Shown here piece after piece: positions 5,147-5,448 of a DNA stretch of 5,448 bases. The DNA is from Methylococcaceae bacterium. Its GTDB lineage: Bacteria > Pseudomonadota > Gammaproteobacteria > Methylococcales > Methylomonadaceae. The notes under the pieces were generated by a model. It was given only the letters and a program-made list of their open reading frames with translations. It was not told the origin of the DNA and ran no database searches. The translations under genes were made by a program, and so were the position numbers. The DNA is taken from NCBI GenBank assembly GCA_013140465.1, contig JABFST010000394.1, forward strand, positions 1-5,448. The letters run 5' to 3'. Position 1 is the stretch's first letter. Each line of letters starts with the position of its first letter.

Positions 5147-5448
5147 ATGGACAAGAAAAAAAAATTTACCCGGCCCCTATTGCTGGCCTTAGCCCTACAC
5201 CTTAGCGTGTTGCTGTTATTTGCCTTAAGCGCACTCGTGAAGCCTGAACAGGCCGAAGAACCCAAGCCTGAACCCGAAATTATCCATGCCACAATGATAG
5301 ACACGGCGAGCCTACAAGCTCAAGCCGAAGCTATCAAACAGACAGAAGCTGCCGAAAAAGCCAAGGCCGAAGCTGTCGAGGAAACAAAACAAGCCCAAGT
5401 CGAGGCTGCCGAAAAAGCCAAAGCCGAGGCCGCAGAACAGGCCAAGGC
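5147..5448 (+). CDS. tolA: Tol-Pal system protein TolA, N-terminal part (3' end outside window)
   Basis: TolA spans the periplasm, linking the TolQ-TolR motor to TolB-Pal at the outer membrane. The first 100 codons are in the window and stay open to the right edge. The frame begins MDKKKKFTRPLLLALALHLS: a basic cytoplasmic tip and one membrane helix (about 10-31, LLLALALHLSVLLLFALSAL) with the SxxxH-like HLS segment typical of TonB/TolA anchors. An acidic, Pro-rich stretch (EEPKPEPE) follows. The start of the Ala/Glu/Lys/Gln-rich helical domain II includes a 19-residue repeat (EAAEKAKAEA at about 67 and again at about 86). ATG 5147 lies 5 bases after the tolR stop, with TTAG as the only upstream purine signal. 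A run of nine A bases (5156-5164) encodes the lysines. The C-terminal TolB/Pal-interacting domain III lies beyond the window. Confidence 0.95.
   Translation, partial: MDKKKKFTRPLLLALALHLSVLLLFALSALVKPEQAEEPKPEPEIIHATMIDTASLQAQAEAIKQTEAAEKAKAEAVEETKQAQVEAAEKAKAEAAEQAK

Overview
The window looks like chromosomal DNA of a gammaproteobacterium. The evidence is gene order: ruvC-ruvA-ruvB followed by ybgC-tolQ-tolR-tolA, a linkage familiar from many gammaproteobacteria. The protein lengths and active-site residue numbers are also very close to those of E. coli. Moderate GC content, REP-like repeats and a Uma2 (DUF820) gene would suit an environmental lineage such as Methylococcales or Thiotrichales, but that placement is a guess.

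Layout. (1) Positions 3-209 are the C-terminal part of a gene that enters from the left, probably an extended SDR (NAD-dependent epimerase/dehydratase-like) protein. Its end looks broken by a frameshift and then by a repeat. (2) Positions 260-442 hold three copies of a GC-rich palindromic REP-like repeat, two of them facing each other. (3) Positions 507-1091 encode a Uma2-family PD-(D/E)xK nuclease-like protein. (4) Positions 1092-1309 are a gap with two more copies of the same repeat just upstream of ruvC. (5) Positions 1310-3431 are a compact ruvC-ruvA-ruvB operon with 4-bp ATGA overlaps, encoding the complete Holliday-junction branch-migration and resolution machinery. (6) Positions 3432-3638 are a gap filled by a second, unrelated repeat family: an 18-bp perfect inverted repeat plus a 22-bp exact tandem duplication. 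(7) Positions 3639 to the end carry ybgC-tolQ-tolR-tolA, the start of the Tol-Pal envelope operon. tolA runs off the right edge; tolB and pal would be expected beyond it.

The genes form two housekeeping modules. RuvA binds the Holliday junction, RuvB drives branch migration and RuvC cuts it. TolQ-TolR form the proton-driven inner-membrane motor that energises TolA for outer-membrane constriction at division, with the YbgC thioesterase co-encoded. All catalytic residues I could check are intact.

I see no new biological system here. The parts worth a second look are the intergenic repeats, the decayed end of the first gene, and the Uma2 gene bracketed by repeats.
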